From an uncultured Collinsella sp. (GTDB lineage Bacteria; Actinomycetota; Coriobacteriia; Coriobacteriales; Coriobacteriaceae): a stretch of 50,768 nt of DNA. The position numbers and the translations under genes were made by a program. The notes below the pieces were generated by a model. That model was not told the DNA's origin. It searched no databases and was given only the letters and a program-made list of their open reading frames with translations. The DNA lies in assembly GCA_958438955.1 (NCBI GenBank), contig CAUBTS010000002.1, forward strand, positions 1 through 50,768, written 5' to 3'. Within the stretch, counting starts at the first letter, position 1. Every line of letters begins with the position of its first letter. Shown here one piece after another: positions 1 to 8,304 of this stretch.

Positions 1-456
1 GGCGAGGTTCGCTGCCGTGCCTACGGTTGTATCGAGACCAGCGCGGGCAGCCCGCTCGCGGTGCGCCTGTCGCATATCGCCCGCGACCTCAAGGGCGTCG
101 TCGAACGCTACCGTCCCGATACCGCGGCTATCGAGAGCATCTACTTTGGCGCTAACGTCCGCTCGGCCATCCCCACGGCGCATGCCCGCGGTGCCGCGCT
201 CGTGGCGCTTTCGGAGTGCGCACTCGAGATTGGCGAATACACGCCCATGCAGATCAAGCAAGCCGTGGTGGGCACCGGTGCCGCAGATAAACGGCAGGTT
301 GCCTACATGGTGCGTACGCTCACGCAGCTCGATCACGACCCTCATCCTGACCATGCCGCCGATGCCCTGGCCTGCGCCATCTGCCACGTTAACCTCAGCC
401 GCACCCGGGCGCTTACCGGCGGCGAGTTCTATCAACAGAGAGGAACCGGATACTGA
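1..456 (+). CDS. ruvC: Crossover junction endodeoxyribonuclease RuvC (5' end missing)
   Basis: RuvC is the Holliday-junction resolvase that nicks four-way junctions held by RuvAB during recombinational repair. The reading frame is open from the first base, so the start lies outside the window; about 151 codons are visible and roughly the first 10-20 residues, including the first catalytic aspartate, are missing. Typical RuvC features are present: an IESIYFG segment, the NVRSAI loop and a C-terminal HAADALACAICH acidic motif. The stop codon shares one base with the ruvA start (TGATG), so the two are translationally coupled in a ruvCAB operon. The identification is very secure; only the N-terminus is unseen. 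Confidence 0.96.
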   Translation, partial: GEVRCRAYGCIETSAGSPLAVRLSHIARDLKGVVERYRPDTAAIESIYFGANVRSAIPTAHARGAALVALSECALEIGEYTPMQIKQAVVGTGAADKRQVAYMVRTLTQLDHDPHPDHAADALACAICHVNLSRTRALTGGEFYQQRGTGY

Positions 457-1076
457 TGATCTCCCAGCTCCATGGAACGCTTGTCGAGGCCACGATGAGC
501 TCGGCCGTCGTCGATGTATCGGGCGTGGGCTTTGAGCTCGGCATCTCGGGCAGCACTGCCGCCACGCTGCCTACACCCGGCGGCGAGGTTCGCCTCTATA
601 CCCGTATGCAGGTGCGCGAGGACGCCATGACGCTCTTTGGCTTTGCCTCCAAGGACGAGCGCACGATGTTCGATCGGCTCGTGTCCGTGTCGGGTGTTGG
701 CCCGCGCCTGGCGCTTGCCGTGCTTTCCACCTATACCGTGGGACAGCTGTATTCCCTGGTGATGGCCGAGGACGACAAGGGCATGGCCAAGGTGCCCGGT
801 GTGGGCAAAAAGACCGCCCAACGCCTTATCTTGGAGCTCAAGAGTACCTTTGCCAAGGACAAGGGCTTTGTTCCGGTCGACGTAATCCCCGGTCAGGTTG
901 CGATGCCGGTTCCCGCCGCCGCTCCCTCGGCGATCGATGACGCCCGCGCGGCGCTCCTTTCCATGGGCTTTAGCCCGCAGGAGACCGAGGTTGCCTTGAG
1001 CGGGTATGATGGGCAGGATATGCGTGTCGAGGATTTGCTCGGCGCGGCGCTTAAACGACTCGGAATGGATGCGTGA
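456..1076 (+). CDS. ruvA: Holliday junction branch migration protein RuvA
   Basis: RuvA is the tetrameric junction-binding subunit that loads the RuvB motor. At 206 residues it has the usual family length. The N-terminal OB-fold begins MISQLHGTLVEA. Helix-hairpin-helix DNA-binding motifs follow near residues 70-85 (VSGVGPRLALAVL) and 105-120 (VPGVGKKTAQRLILELK). After an Ala/Pro linker comes the short C-terminal RuvB-contacting helix bundle (ALLSMGFSPQE). The start overlaps the ruvC stop and the gene ends inside the ruvB start, which implies tight co-translation. No anomalies are seen. Confidence 0.98.
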   Translation: MISQLHGTLVEATMSSAVVDVSGVGFELGISGSTAATLPTPGGEVRLYTRMQVREDAMTLFGFASKDERTMFDRLVSVSGVGPRLALAVLSTYTVGQLYSLVMAEDDKGMAKVPGVGKKTAQRLILELKSTFAKDKGFVPVDVIPGQVAMPVPAAAPSAIDDARAALLSMGFSPQETEVALSGYDGQDMRVEDLLGAALKRLGMDA

Positions 1077-2143
1077 TGTGGGAAGCCGATGACTCTCAGG
1101 ACCTGTGGGCGACGCCCGGCAACTCGCCGGCGGCATCCATGGCGCACGGTGAGCGCATGGTGGGCTCGGAGCTGACGCCCGAAGACCTCGATGTCGACCG
1201 TACCCTGCGTCCCCAGCGCCTGGACGACTACTGCGGCCAGGAGCACATCAAGCAGAGCCTGCGCGTGTTGATCGAAGCGGCGCAGAACCGTGGCGAGACG
1301 CTCGACCACGTGATTTTCTCGGGTCCTCCGGGCCTGGGCAAGACCACGCTGGCCACCGTTATCGCCAACGAGCTGGGCGCTCAGATCAAGACCACGAGTG
1401 GCCCCGCCATCGCGCGCACGGGCGACCTGGCGGCCATCCTTACTAACTTGCAGCCGGGTGATGTGCTGTTTATCGACGAGATCCACCGCCTCAACCGTTC
1501 GGTCGAGGAGGTCCTGTACCCCGCGATGGAGGACTTTGCCCTCGATATCGTGATTGGCAAGGGTCCGGCGGCGCGCTCGATTCGCCTGGATATCCCCAAG
1601 TTTACGCTGGTAGCGGCAACGACTCGCTCGGGCATGTTGACCGGCCCACTACGCGACCGTTTTGGCATTTCGTATCGCCTGGATTACTACACCGTCGAGG
1701 AGCTCGCCCAGATTGTGACACGCTCGGCGACCATTCTGGGTGTGACGATCGACCATGCCAGTGCACTCGAGATCGGCTCGCGTTCCCGCGGTACGCCGCG
1801 TCTTGCCAACCGTCTGCTCAAGCGCGTGCGCGACTACGCGCAGGTGCGCGGCAACGGTCCTATTGAGCTTGACATTTGCCGTCAGGCGCTCGAGTTCTTT
1901 GAGATCGACGAGCTTGGTCTGGACTGGATGGACATTCGCATCTTGGAGACGCTTGCCAAGACGTTCTCCGGCCGTGCCGTGGGCCTGACGACGCTTGCTA
2001 GCGCGGTGGGCGAGGACCCGGGTACGCTTGAGGATGTCTACGAGCCCTATCTGCTGCAGTGCGGCTTGATGATTCGCACGCCCCAGGGCCGCCAGGCAAC
2101 GCTTCGCACCTTTGAGCATTTGGGTATTGAACCGACCCTGTAG
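1076..2143 (+). CDS. ruvB: Holliday junction branch migration DNA helicase RuvB
   Basis: RuvB is the hexameric AAA+ ATPase that drives branch migration of Holliday junctions. The ATG at 1076 overlaps the ruvA stop; a GTG at 1073 would add one residue. The protein has about 355 residues, normal for the family. Seen in order: the conserved entry RPQRLDDYCGQ, Walker A GPPGLGKTTL, Walker B FIDEIHRL, sensor 1 AATTRSG, the arginine-finger region GPLRDRFG, and a C-terminal winged-helix domain ending in RTPQGRQATLRTFEHLG. It is the last gene of the ruvCAB operon. The next gene is 146 bp away with its own likely promoter. Confidence 0.98.
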   Translation: MWEADDSQDLWATPGNSPAASMAHGERMVGSELTPEDLDVDRTLRPQRLDDYCGQEHIKQSLRVLIEAAQNRGETLDHVIFSGPPGLGKTTLATVIANELGAQIKTTSGPAIARTGDLAAILTNLQPGDVLFIDEIHRLNRSVEEVLYPAMEDFALDIVIGKGPAARSIRLDIPKFTLVAATTRSGMLTGPLRDRFGISYRLDYYTVEELAQIVTRSATILGVTIDHASALEIGSRSRGTPRLANRLLKRVRDYAQVRGNGPIELDICRQALEFFEIDELGLDWMDIRILETLAKTFSGRAVGLTTLASAVGEDPGTLEDVYEPYLLQCGLMIRTPQGRQATLRTFEHLGIEPTL

Positions 2144-2243
2144 GAATGGGCTTGTTTTAGCGCATCTGTAGGCTATCGCTGGGCATCGGGTAAACATATC
2201 GCCGTTCATCGGTTATGGGCGTTTTACTATTGCGCGCCCGTGC

Positions 2244-2249
2244 TATGCT
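2244..2249 (+). promoter_or_regulatory. Candidate -10 box for fhs
   Basis: TATGCT lies 41 bp upstream of the fhs start, with a weak -35-like TTTTAC about 16 bp before it. This is consistent with fhs being transcribed separately from ruvCAB. It is supported only by resemblance to sigma-70 consensus. Confidence 0.35.
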
Positions 2250-2289
2250 GAATTGGTCTTTTTCTCATTCGGTAACGAAAGGACCGCCC

Positions 2290-3957
2290 ATGCCTACTGA
2301 CATCGAAATCGCACGTTCCGTCACGCCGCTGCCCATTACCGAGGTGGCTAAGAACGCCGGCGTCGACGTAAAGCACCTGATTCCGTACGGCTTCGACAAG
2401 GCTAAGGTTGACTATTCACTGCTCAACGAGCCGACCGATCACCAGGCCAAGCTCGTCCTCGTGACCGCTATCAACCCAACGCCTGCGGGCGAGGGCAAGA
2501 CCACCACGACCATCGGTCTGGCCGATGGCCTGCGTCGTCGCGGCGTCAAGAGTGCCGTGGCCCTGCGCGAGCCTTCGCTTGGCCCCGTCTTTGGCGTTAA
2601 GGGCGGTGCTGCCGGCGGCGGCTGGGCTCAGGTCATCCCCATGGAGGATATCAACCTTCACTTTACCGGCGACTTCCACGCTATCGGTGCCGCCAATAAC
2701 CTGCTGGCCGCCATGCTCGACAACCATATTCAGCAGGGCAACCAGCTCGGTATTGACGTTAAGCGCATCACTTGGAAGCGCGTCGTCGATATGAACGACC
2801 GTCAGCTGCGCCACGTTATCGACGGCATTGGCGGTAAGGCTCAGGGCGTGCCGCGCGAGGACGGCTTCGATATCACCGTCGCCTCTGAGGTCATGGCAAT
2901 CCTGTGCCTGTCTACGAGCATCAGTGACCTCAAGGAACGCTTGGGTGAGATTGTCGTCGGCTATAGCTTTGCCGGCGAGCCCGTCCGTGCCCGCGACCTT
3001 AAGGCCCAGGGTGCCATGGCCGCGTTGCTTAAGGACGCGCTCAAGCCCAACCTGGTGCAAACGCTCGAGGGCACGCCCGCGTTTGTCCACGGCGGTCCCT
3101 TCGCCAACATTGCCCACGGCTGCAACTCTATCATGGCCACGCGTATGGCGATGCGCTTTGGCGATGTCGCCATTACCGAGGCCGGCTTCGGTGCCGATTT
3201 GGGCGCCGAGAAATTCCTCGACATCAAGTGCCGCATGACGGGCGTTCGCCCCAGCGCCGTCGTGATCGTCGCGACCGCTCGTGCGCTGAAGTACAACGGT
3301 GGCGTCGCCAAGGCCGACCTCAACGAGGAGAACCTCGAGGCGCTCAAGGCTGGCATGCCCAACCTGCTGCGTCACGTCGACAACATCCAGAACGTTTATG
3401 GTCTGCCCTGCGTGGTCGCCATCAACCGATTCCCGACGGACACCGAGGCCGAGCTTGCGCTCATCGAGTCCGAGTGCCAGAAGCTCGGCGTCAACGTTAA
3501 GCTTTCCGAGGTCTGGGCCAAGGGCGGCGAGGGCGCGCTCGACCTGGCCGATGAGGTCATGCGTCTGATTGAGCAGCCGAGCGAGCTCAAGTTTGCCTAT
3601 GAGGACGGCGCTGATGTCGCTGATGCCCTCGAGGCTGTTGCCACCAAGGTCTACCGCGCCGACGGCGTCGACTTTACGCCGGCTGCCAAGCGCCAGCTCG
3701 CCGAGCTGCGCGAGAACGGCTTTGGCAACCTGCCGGTGTGCGTGGCCAAGACGCAGTACAGCTTTAGCGACAACGCCAAGGCCCTGGGCGCTCCCGAGAA
3801 CTTCCGCATTACGGTGCGCGAGCTCAAGGTTTCCGCCGGTGCCCACTTTGTGGTCGCACTGACTGGCAGTGTTCTGACCATGCCGGGCCTGCCCAAGGTC
3901 CCCGCGGCCGAGAACATCGACGTCGACAACGACGGCAACATCACCGGCCTGTTCTAA
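2290..3957 (+). CDS. fhs: Formate--tetrahydrofolate ligase
   Basis: Fhs makes 10-formyl-THF from formate, THF and ATP, feeding purine synthesis, initiator-Met formylation and one-carbon metabolism in the cytoplasm. The ATG at 2290 follows GAAAGG at good spacing and gives 555 residues, matching the usual length of about 556; an in-frame upstream start at 2215 would add a non-conserved leader. The family P-loop TPAGEGKTTTTIGL lies near residue 65. The conserved blocks EPSLGPVFGVKGGAAGGG and HGGPFANIAHGCNS are intact, as is the C-terminal LTMPGLPKVPAAENID. A strong terminator follows. The fchA-folD pair about 10.5 kb downstream would connect its product to methylene-THF. Confidence 0.98.
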   Translation: MPTDIEIARSVTPLPITEVAKNAGVDVKHLIPYGFDKAKVDYSLLNEPTDHQAKLVLVTAINPTPAGEGKTTTTIGLADGLRRRGVKSAVALREPSLGPVFGVKGGAAGGGWAQVIPMEDINLHFTGDFHAIGAANNLLAAMLDNHIQQGNQLGIDVKRITWKRVVDMNDRQLRHVIDGIGGKAQGVPREDGFDITVASEVMAILCLSTSISDLKERLGEIVVGYSFAGEPVRARDLKAQGAMAALLKDALKPNLVQTLEGTPAFVHGGPFANIAHGCNSIMATRMAMRFGDVAITEAGFGADLGAEKFLDIKCRMTGVRPSAVVIVATARALKYNGGVAKADLNEENLEALKAGMPNLLRHVDNIQNVYGLPCVVAINRFPTDTEAELALIESECQKLGVNVKLSEVWAKGGEGALDLADEVMRLIEQPSELKFAYEDGADVADALEAVATKVYRADGVDFTPAAKRQLAELRENGFGNLPVCVAKTQYSFSDNAKALGAPENFRITVRELKVSAGAHFVVALTGSVLTMPGLPKVPAAENIDVDNDGNITGLF

Positions 3958-3982
3958 GCTCGCTGCGCATAGCTGCTTGCTT

Positions 3983-4018
3983 GCCCCGCCGCGCCCACAA
4001 GGCCCGGCGGGGCTTTTT
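3983..4018 (+). terminator. Rho-independent terminator of fhs
   Basis: A perfect 9-bp GC stem (GCCCCGCCG / CGGCGGGGC) with a 13-nt loop is followed by TTTTT, 25 bp after the fhs stop. Confidence 0.9.
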
Positions 4019-4136
4019 GATCCTTAGGCCCGCGCATGTCTTGTAGATACCGGCGGGCTCTGTCCATCATAGGCTTTTGCGCGGGTAGAATGCATGGATA
4101 ACTTGAGGCTCACGCGCGACGGAAAGGAATCGTTGC

Positions 4137-5126
4137 ATGGATCAGGACAAGACAACCGTGATGGGCGGCTACGGTTCCGCGCAGGCTGGCGATAGCGCCG
4201 ATGCGACCCGCGTTGTTCCCAACCCCGGTTATACCGACCCCGCCGCGACGCAGCCTTCTGTCGAGCCCACCCGGGTTATGGGCTATGGCGACACGGCGCA
4301 GGATTCTTACGCTGCATCTTCGCAAGGCCCCTATAGCAACGCAGCTCCGGACCCGTTTGATTACGCGCCGCAGGATTCTTATGCCGCCTCGACGCCGAAT
4401 CCCTATGATGACCTGCCGCAGAATCCCATTCCGCAGCCTCAGCAGACGACGTATATGCCTCGCACGGCGCAGCCTCGCTACGAGTCGCGCCAACCGTATC
4501 GCGAGTACCCCAAGTCGATTCCGCAATATGGCGAGGACGAGGAGAAGAAGCCGTCGCGTTCGTCGAGCGTGATCAAGAAGATCCTCATCGTGCTGGCGAT
4601 CTTCTTTGCGCTGTCGGTTGTGTTTGCCATCGTGTCGGGCATGCTCAACAAGCGAGGGAGTTCAACGGCCGATACCACTGCCGAGCAAACTGAGTCCGCC
4701 TCGTCTAGCGCCGTCGATCTGAGCGATATCCCGGGGCAGTACTGGTCCAACGCCAAGAAGATCCTCAAGTCGCGCGGCGCCGATCTTTCGAATGCCGTGG
4801 TCCTGACTGATGATGGCTCAACGCCCGTCGTCGATGCCAACTGGGTCGTTACTTCTGCCTACTATAACGACAACGGCAACCTCGAAATTCAACTCACGCA
4901 CAAGAACAGCTCGGGCAACTCGTCCGACGGCCAAAGCGGTACCGACAGTTCGAGCTCCAATACGCTGGAGGACTTGAGCAACAAGGCACAGGAGTTGGGA
5001 GACAAGGCGCAAGAGCTGGGCGACACGGCACAAAACCTGGGCGATACCGCGCAGAACTTGGGCGGCATGGCGACGGATGCCTGGAACGCCCTGCAAAACG
5101 GCATCTCGGGCGCGCAGGGAAACTAG
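4137..5126 (+). CDS. Single-pass membrane protein with Thr-Val motifs and a PASTA-like extracellular region
   Basis: Function unknown. The 329-residue protein starts after GGAAAGG. The first ~135 residues are disordered, rich in Pro, Gln, Tyr and Ser, and carry three short Thr motifs (DKTTVM, DATRVV, EPTRVM). A basic stretch and one membrane helix follow near residues 145-170 (IVLAIFFALSVVFAIVSGML), with a Ser/Thr linker. Residues about 195-260 (IPGQYWSNAKKILKSRGADL onward) resemble a PASTA repeat: a PG turn, an A..iL..G helix and a V..V strand pattern. The C-terminus has about five 7-residue repeats of KAQELGD/TAQNLGD type, likely a helical stalk. Cytosolic Thr motifs plus an outer PASTA-like domain suggest a link to Ser/Thr-kinase and FHA signalling at the envelope; that is inference. 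Confidence 0.6.
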   Translation: MDQDKTTVMGGYGSAQAGDSADATRVVPNPGYTDPAATQPSVEPTRVMGYGDTAQDSYAASSQGPYSNAAPDPFDYAPQDSYAASTPNPYDDLPQNPIPQPQQTTYMPRTAQPRYESRQPYREYPKSIPQYGEDEEKKPSRSSSVIKKILIVLAIFFALSVVFAIVSGMLNKRGSSTADTTAEQTESASSSAVDLSDIPGQYWSNAKKILKSRGADLSNAVVLTDDGSTPVVDANWVVTSAYYNDNGNLEIQLTHKNSSGNSSDGQSGTDSSSSNTLEDLSNKAQELGDKAQELGDTAQNLGDTAQNLGGMATDAWNALQNGISGAQGN

Positions 5127-5144
5127 CGGACGAGCGGAGCGGGG

Positions 5145-6326
5145 CTACAGCTGCTCGGCCGGACGCTCGGGCGAGCTAAAGCCCGAATCAAACGTGACGA
5201 CGCATGAGACGTCGGGCCGGCGCTCGTGCACGATGCGCGTGACGAGCTCCAGCAGCTCCTCGTCGGATATGTCAAAGCCGTCGGGACGCACCAGGTCAAA
5301 CGAAACGAACCCGTCGTGCTCGTGCAGGTCGTGGATGGAGAGCGCGGGATCGATCTGCATGACGCCGCGCTTGACCCAGCCGCGCAGGTCGTCGCCAGTG
5401 GTGGCGATGGGGTCGCAGTGCAGCGTGATATCGATGCCCATCTGGCGCTTGATGTCGTGCTCGATGGTGTCCAGAATCTCGTGGTGCTCAAATGCGTCGC
5501 CCTCGCCGGGCATCTCCACGTGGGCGCTGGCAAACTGACGACCGGGGCCGTAGTCGTGCACCATCAGGTCGTGTGTGCCCAAAACCTGCGGATAGGACAT
5601 GATCTTGTCGCGGATTGCCTGGACGAGCTTGGGGTCGGGCGCTTGCCCCAGCAACGGGCTGATGGCGTCGCGCACTAGGCCCATGCCGCTGATGCAGATG
5701 AAGATGCCCACACCCAGGCCTGCCCAGCCGTCGAGGTCAAAGCCTGTCGTCTGCGAAATAAGCGCCGCCACCAAGACCGAGCCCGAGGTGATGACGTCGT
5801 TTTTGGAGTCCTGTGCCGTGGCGATGAGCGTCTCCGAGTCGATGCGGTCGCCCAGCGTGCGGTTGAACGCTGCCATCCAGAGCTTAACGAGCATGGACAG
5901 AACAAGGGCGGCCATGGAGAGCGCCGAATACACGGTGGGGGAAGGCTTGATGATCTTAGTGACCGACTCGAGGATCAGATTGATGCCGACGGCGCAAACC
6001 AGGACGGCGACGAACAGGCCGGCTAGGTACTCATAGCGACCGTGGCCATAGGGGTGGCCTTCGTCTGCCGGGCGGCTGGCAAGGCGGAACCCGAGCAGGC
6101 TCACGATGTTGCTCGAGGCATCGGAGAGGTTGTTGAAAGCGTCGGCGATGAGGGAGACGGAGCCGGCGAGCAGGCCCGCGATGCCCTTGGCCAGGCACAG
6201 GGTGATGTTGAGGCCAATGCAGACGAGGCCTGCGGAAAAGCCCGCGTTGGTGCGGCAAGATGCATCGACCGGCTCGCTCTCGCTGCCGGGAACAAGCGTA
6301 TGTACCAGCCGATTTACAAATAGCAT
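5145..6326 (-). CDS. Cation diffusion facilitator family transporter
   Basis: CDF proteins are dimeric H+-coupled exporters of divalent metals such as Zn, Fe, Mn or Co. The chosen ATG has GAGG nine bases upstream and gives 393 residues; an earlier in-frame ATG at 6347 lacks a ribosome-binding site. Six membrane helices are followed by a cytosolic ferredoxin-like metal-sensing domain (HDLMVHDYGPGRQFASAHVE). The TM2 site reads DAFNNLSD, with Asn where many members have the second Asp. The TM5 site is DSKND (DxxxD), and the loop HPYGHGRYEY after TM2 is typical. The all-carboxylate/Asn site leans toward Mn or Fe rather than a His-containing Zn site, but specificity cannot be fixed from sequence. 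It is divergent from the zinc-ribbon gene at 6545. Confidence 0.9.
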   Translation of the reverse strand: MLFVNRLVHTLVPGSESEPVDASCRTNAGFSAGLVCIGLNITLCLAKGIAGLLAGSVSLIADAFNNLSDASSNIVSLLGFRLASRPADEGHPYGHGRYEYLAGLFVAVLVCAVGINLILESVTKIIKPSPTVYSALSMAALVLSMLVKLWMAAFNRTLGDRIDSETLIATAQDSKNDVITSGSVLVAALISQTTGFDLDGWAGLGVGIFICISGMGLVRDAISPLLGQAPDPKLVQAIRDKIMSYPQVLGTHDLMVHDYGPGRQFASAHVEMPGEGDAFEHHEILDTIEHDIKRQMGIDITLHCDPIATTGDDLRGWVKRGVMQIDPALSIHDLHEHDGFVSFDLVRPDGFDISDEELLELVTRIVHERRPDVSCVVTFDSGFSSPERPAEQL

Positions 6327-6544
6327 AGCGGTCGTCCTCACAATCATGTTTAAGGGGATAGTGTAGCTCGCGCGGGGGCGCCGTGCACCGATGCTCAGAA
6401 AATGCAGCAATAGTCTGCCGGTGCTAACGAGCGAGCCTTCTCGTCTGCCTGGGTGGTCCATTTTGGGCCACATGGGTATGGGCATGTGCCTGCTTGCTCG
6501 ACATACTTAATGTCGACAGCCCCTGTGCAAAGGAGGACGTTTCC

Positions 6545-7882
6545 ATGGACGAGATGTTTGCCATTAAATGTCAAAACTGCGGCGGCCCTATGTACTCGCA
6601 CCAGGCTAAGCGCAGCTTTGAGTGCGCCTATTGCGGCACGGTCGTTCCGTGGCAGGCTGATGCGGGGGAGCCCAAGAGCGCCCTGGGCATTCGCCATACG
6701 CCGTTGACGGTGGTGGATGGACTGCTCAAGCTCACGCATGTGTCGCAACTCGAGCGCCCGGAGGACCCGGACTGGTATTTCTTCAATGCGCACTGGCGCA
6801 ATCAGTCGGTTCTGGAACATCTGCTGTGGGAGGATCGCGGCACGGCGCAGGAGCTCCAAGAGGCCACGCATGTGAGTATTCCTTGCCCCTTCTGTGGTGC
6901 GTCCTTTGAGGGCGAGTCGACCCAGCGCGTGTTTGAGTGCCCGTCCTGCGGCAACAAGATCGGCATTGCCGACCTGCTCAAGCCGGGGACGTTTAGCAAG
7001 CGTCTGACCATGGGCGTGGGTGCGGAGTATGTGCCGGATCAGGGTATTCCCTGCGAAATCTCGCCGCAGCAGGCACGTGCCAACGCGCTGCAGCTGGTGC
7101 GCCAGTACCCGGATGCCTTTGCCGGGCACGACGTGGAAGATGCGATCCAAAACGACATGATGCTCTTCTATTTCCCCATGGCGCTGGCGGACCTGCGCAT
7201 GATGGCGAGCTTCCCGGGCAAGGGCCTGAGCAAGGAAACCCTGGTGTACTACGAGGTGCTCGACTGGGCATACCCCAGGGCAAACTACCTGGACGTTCGC
7301 CTCATGGGCATTTTGGAGCCGTGGGACTTTGCCAAGGTCGGTCCGTTCGATCCCGCCATGCAGGAAGGCGACTTCCGCGTCGTCTCCGTCGATGCATCTA
7401 CCAAGGACCAGGTTGTCATTGATAAGTTGGCGCTCGACGTTGCGGGCAACGATGCCGAGGCCGTACTGGGGCTCAATAAAAAGAGCATCCGAACCTGGGC
7501 GCGCAAGGCCCGCAAGCATAAGGATGGCCTGGTGATGGTGCCGGTCTACTTTGTCGATCGTCCGGCGACGGACAGCCGCGATGGCGAGCAGGTGCGCATT
7601 GCCGTAAACGGACAGACGGGCCGCGCGGCCGCGGTGGTGTTTAGTGACAGGCGCGAAACGCACGTCGTGGCGCCGCTCAATCCGAGCCTGCATCTGTTCG
7701 GTGAGAGCACCGTGCATGCCACGCCCATCGAGGTCAAATACGTTAAGTCGCCGTTTCTGTACCAGATCGTGCGCCGTGGAGGCGGCGAGCAACCGCGCCA
7801 GGTTGCAGCGGTTGCCGAGGGTTCCTACCGAGAAGAAAAGCCCAAACGCAAGGGATTGTTCGCTGCAATCTTTGGGAAGTAG
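6545..7882 (+). CDS. Zinc-ribbon protein of unknown function
   Basis: Function not recognised. The ATG follows AAAGGAGGA and gives 445 residues. Two zinc ribbons are visible: CQNCGG...CAYCG (about residues 9-30) and CPFCGA...CPSCGNKIG (about residues 114-136). The long remainder is soluble and mixed alpha/beta, with a repeated theme of Phe/Pro-rich stretches such as MLFYFPMALADL and VPVYFVDRP. It ends in a basic amphipathic tail KPKRKGLFAAIFGK that could touch the membrane. No catalytic motif is visible. The gene stands alone, divergent from the CDF exporter, and is followed by the candidate structured RNA at 7989. Confidence 0.65.
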   Translation: MDEMFAIKCQNCGGPMYSHQAKRSFECAYCGTVVPWQADAGEPKSALGIRHTPLTVVDGLLKLTHVSQLERPEDPDWYFFNAHWRNQSVLEHLLWEDRGTAQELQEATHVSIPCPFCGASFEGESTQRVFECPSCGNKIGIADLLKPGTFSKRLTMGVGAEYVPDQGIPCEISPQQARANALQLVRQYPDAFAGHDVEDAIQNDMMLFYFPMALADLRMMASFPGKGLSKETLVYYEVLDWAYPRANYLDVRLMGILEPWDFAKVGPFDPAMQEGDFRVVSVDASTKDQVVIDKLALDVAGNDAEAVLGLNKKSIRTWARKARKHKDGLVMVPVYFVDRPATDSRDGEQVRIAVNGQTGRAAAVVFSDRRETHVVAPLNPSLHLFGESTVHATPIEVKYVKSPFLYQIVRRGGGEQPRQVAAVAEGSYREEKPKRKGLFAAIFGK

Positions 7883-7988
7883 GGGAGTAGTGTCGGTCGG
7901 CGCTGCGATGCGATAGCTAGAGGAACGGGGCAGCTCGCAGGAGTGCGGACTGTCGTCTGATTGTTTGAGGGTGCCAGATGTAAATAAA

Positions 7989-8126
7989 CAGTGGAGCGGC
8001 TGCAAAAGAGCCTCCTCACTGGGTAAAATCAGGTTGTGCCGCGGAACCCGCTCCTCAGCGCTTAAACTTCGGAGACGCGGGCAACGCAGGTATTATCGTC
8101 TAGGGCCGGCTGCAACCGGCCCTTTT
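7989..8126 (+). ncRNA. Candidate structured RNA with a T-box-like motif and terminator
   Basis: The 422-bp gap between the zinc-ribbon gene and the convergent nuclease gene holds three consecutive plus-strand structures. The first is a 13-bp stem with two mismatches and a 7-nt loop (7989-8021). The second region resembles a T-box antiterminator: AGG, a 7-nt bulge TTGTGCC, GCG, GAACC, CGC, TCCT at 8031-8055. Its CCCGCTCC (8047-8054) could alternatively pair with GGAG and GCGGG at 8071-8081. The third is a Rho-independent hairpin (8103-8122) with TTTT. The bulge differs from canonical TGGNACC at two positions and no gene follows on this strand, so it may be a T-box relic or an unrelated small RNA. 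Confidence 0.4.
8103..8126 (+). terminator. Rho-independent terminator
   Basis: GGGCCGG / CCGGCCC with a 6-nt loop is followed by TTTT. It ends transcription from the zinc-ribbon gene or from the candidate RNA. Confidence 0.8.
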
Positions 8127-8304
8127 CTGTGACAGCCAATGGACCCACATCAGACGAAGGCCGCGTCTTTGCCTGTCAGGTCATGCTCGCCAGCCACGGC
8201 TAGAATGTCGTTGCCGGCGTCCATGACCGGTATTGTTTCGTAGCGTGCGTCGCAACCGCGAGTGCGCCTGCGACGGCTGCGGTGGCTTCGGTCGCAACGT
8301 GCTG

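Noticed and set aside
2144..2289. ZTP (pfl) riboswitch upstream of fhs
   Set aside because: The gene class fits, but the conserved CCGGGCA-type core is not found, and the likely promoter leaves only about 40 bases of leader.
2416..3846. Long open frame antisense to fhs
   Set aside because: It is a GC-bias shadow of fhs, with no ribosome-binding site and no recognisable domain. The same applies to the long frames opposite the C69 dipeptidase, the ABC1 kinase, the M20 dipeptidase and the DUF4430 gene.
7881..7900. yybP-ykoY (manganese) riboswitch suggested by GGGGAGTAG after the zinc-ribbon gene
   Set aside because: The other conserved parts of that aptamer (the second loop and the 3' GACCTTTG-like end) are missing, and no gene follows on the same strand.
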